DNA from: Verrucomicrobiota bacterium | GTDB lineage: Bacteria > Verrucomicrobiota > Verrucomicrobiia > Opitutales > Opitutaceae | Direction of reading: 5' to 3' | Assembly (NCBI GenBank): GCA_023446735.1 | Contig: JAEXPQ010000322.1 | Span: 1 to 15,511 of the forward strand | Length of the DNA: 15,511 nt | Shown: positions 14,647 to 15,511 of the stretch, one piece after another | How positions within the stretch are numbered: position 1 is the stretch's first letter | Layout: each line of letters opens with the position of its first letter | The notes under the pieces: model-generated | What the model saw: only the letters and a program-made list of their open reading frames with translations | The model's database searches: none | Told to the model about the DNA's origin: nothing | Position numbers and translations under genes: made by a program

Positions 14647-15511
14647 ATGTCCCACTTTCTCCGTCGTTTCACGGCGCTGGCTCTGGTGCTGGCGCTCGTC
14701 TCCTCCTCCCACGCGGCCACGGCCAAGAAGGCCGGACCCGGCACGCCGGCCGACAAGGACTACACCGGCCTGATCGTGATCGACGCCGGCGACGGCAAGA
14801 CGCTGGTCGAGGACAATGCCGACACCGCGGCTTACCCGGCGAGCGTGACCAAGCTCATGAACCTGCTGCTGTGCATCGATGCGCTCGAGGCCGGCAAGGT
14901 GCGGCTGAGCGATCCGGTCACGGTCACCGCCGAGGAGGCGAAGATGGGCGGCTCCCAGGTGTTCCTGAAAGAGGGCGAGGTCTTCTCGTTCGAGGAGCTG
15001 GTGTACGCGATGATGGTGCAGTCGGCCAACGACGCCGCGCTCGCCTGTGCGAACCACGTGGGCGGAACCCGCGAGGCGTTCGTGGCGGCGATGAACCAGC
15101 GCGCCGCGCAGCTCGGCATGGGTCACACAAAGTTCGTCACGCCGCACGGGCTGGCCTCGCCGAAGCAGGAGGCCGACGTCTCGACGCCGCGCGACATCGC
15201 CACGTTGTCGCGCGAGGTGATCCGGCACCCCCTCGCGCTCAAGTTCACCTCGGTCAAGAAGCGCACCTTCCGCCAAGAGCCGCTGCTGGAGATGCAGAAC
15301 CACAACAAGCTTCTCTGGCAGGTGCCGGGCTGCGACGGCCTGAAGACCGGCTATCTCGCCCGCGGCGGTTACGCGCTCTCCGCGACCGTGTATCAGAATG
15401 GCAAGCGCGTGATCGCCGTGGTCATGGGCAGCAAGGGCGTCTACGGCCGGCAGCGCGACACGATCGCGCGGCGGGTGATCGCCGAGGCGCTGCCGAAGGC
15501 CTCGCCCGCGC
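14647..15511 (+). CDS. D-alanyl-D-alanine carboxypeptidase (PBP5/6 type), cut by window end
   Basis: This penicillin-binding protein (peptidase family S11) removes the terminal D-Ala from peptidoglycan pentapeptides in the periplasm. Reading is open from the ATG at 14647 through the last base, giving 288 residues plus one base. Residues 1 to about 24 form a signal peptide (RRFTALALVLALVSSSHA). The three active-site motifs are present: SVTK with Ser66 and Lys69, SAN with Ser126 and Asn128, and KTG at 233-235. GLIVIDAGDGKTLVEDNADTAAYPASVTKLM is the usual family opening in type (residues 41-71). The C-terminal domain and any membrane anchor found in PBP5 would lie beyond the window. It is on the same strand as ligA, 172 bp downstream, with decayed repeats between them, so a shared transcript is uncertain. 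The product could also be called DacA/DacC-like; the exact paralogue cannot be told. Confidence 0.93.
   Translation, partial: MSHFLRRFTALALVLALVSSSHAATAKKAGPGTPADKDYTGLIVIDAGDGKTLVEDNADTAAYPASVTKLMNLLLCIDALEAGKVRLSDPVTVTAEEAKMGGSQVFLKEGEVFSFEELVYAMMVQSANDAALACANHVGGTREAFVAAMNQRAAQLGMGHTKFVTPHGLASPKQEADVSTPRDIATLSREVIRHPLALKFTSVKKRTFRQEPLLEMQNHNKLLWQVPGCDGLKTGYLARGGYALSATVYQNGKRVIAVVMGSKGVYGRQRDTIARRVIAEALPKASPA

Overview
The window looks like ordinary chromosome from a GC-rich Gram-negative bacterium. The best guess is Verrucomicrobiota, near Opitutaceae. That guess rests on the PEP-CTERM sorting tail, exported glycoside hydrolases, a membrane-anchored AraC-type regulator, and intergenic heptamer and REP-like repeats; no search was run to confirm it. 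The first 16 bases are a pure G run, probably a contig edge. The last gene is cut by the window end.

Layout: (1) 53-3427, minus strand: a GDSL esterase with a C-terminal autotransporter barrel, and upstream of it an AraC-family regulator with a multi-span membrane N-terminus. (2) 3553-4951, plus strand: thyA and folA, the pair that makes dTMP and recycles the dihydrofolate produced. They are separated by, and partly built from, an inverted pair of heptamer arrays. A hairpin follows folA. (3) 5040-5819, minus strand: a small PEP-CTERM protein, then a 565-base gap holding palindromic repeats. (4) 6385-12160, minus strand: an exported GH2 beta-galactosidase and, upstream of it, an exported clan GH-A hydrolase with a DUF5060-type N-terminus. 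This is a small polysaccharide-degradation module, with three REP-like units between the two genes. (5) 12270-14474, plus strand: ligA, NAD-dependent DNA ligase. (6) 14647 to the end, plus strand: a D-alanyl-D-alanine carboxypeptidase (PBP5/6 type), incomplete.

The most unusual thing is the traffic of non-coding repeat DNA into essential genes. A 24-bp REP-like unit occurs five times between genes (one copy supplies the stop codon of the GH-A gene) and once in frame inside ligA. There it is flanked by degenerate 7-bp tandem arrays, and together they add about 57 residues to the adenylation domain while the reading frame stays open. Likewise, the heptamer array between thyA and folA encodes the N-terminal extension of dihydrofolate reductase. 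No CRISPR array, phage, transposase, tRNA or rRNA was seen, and I found no new multi-gene system.
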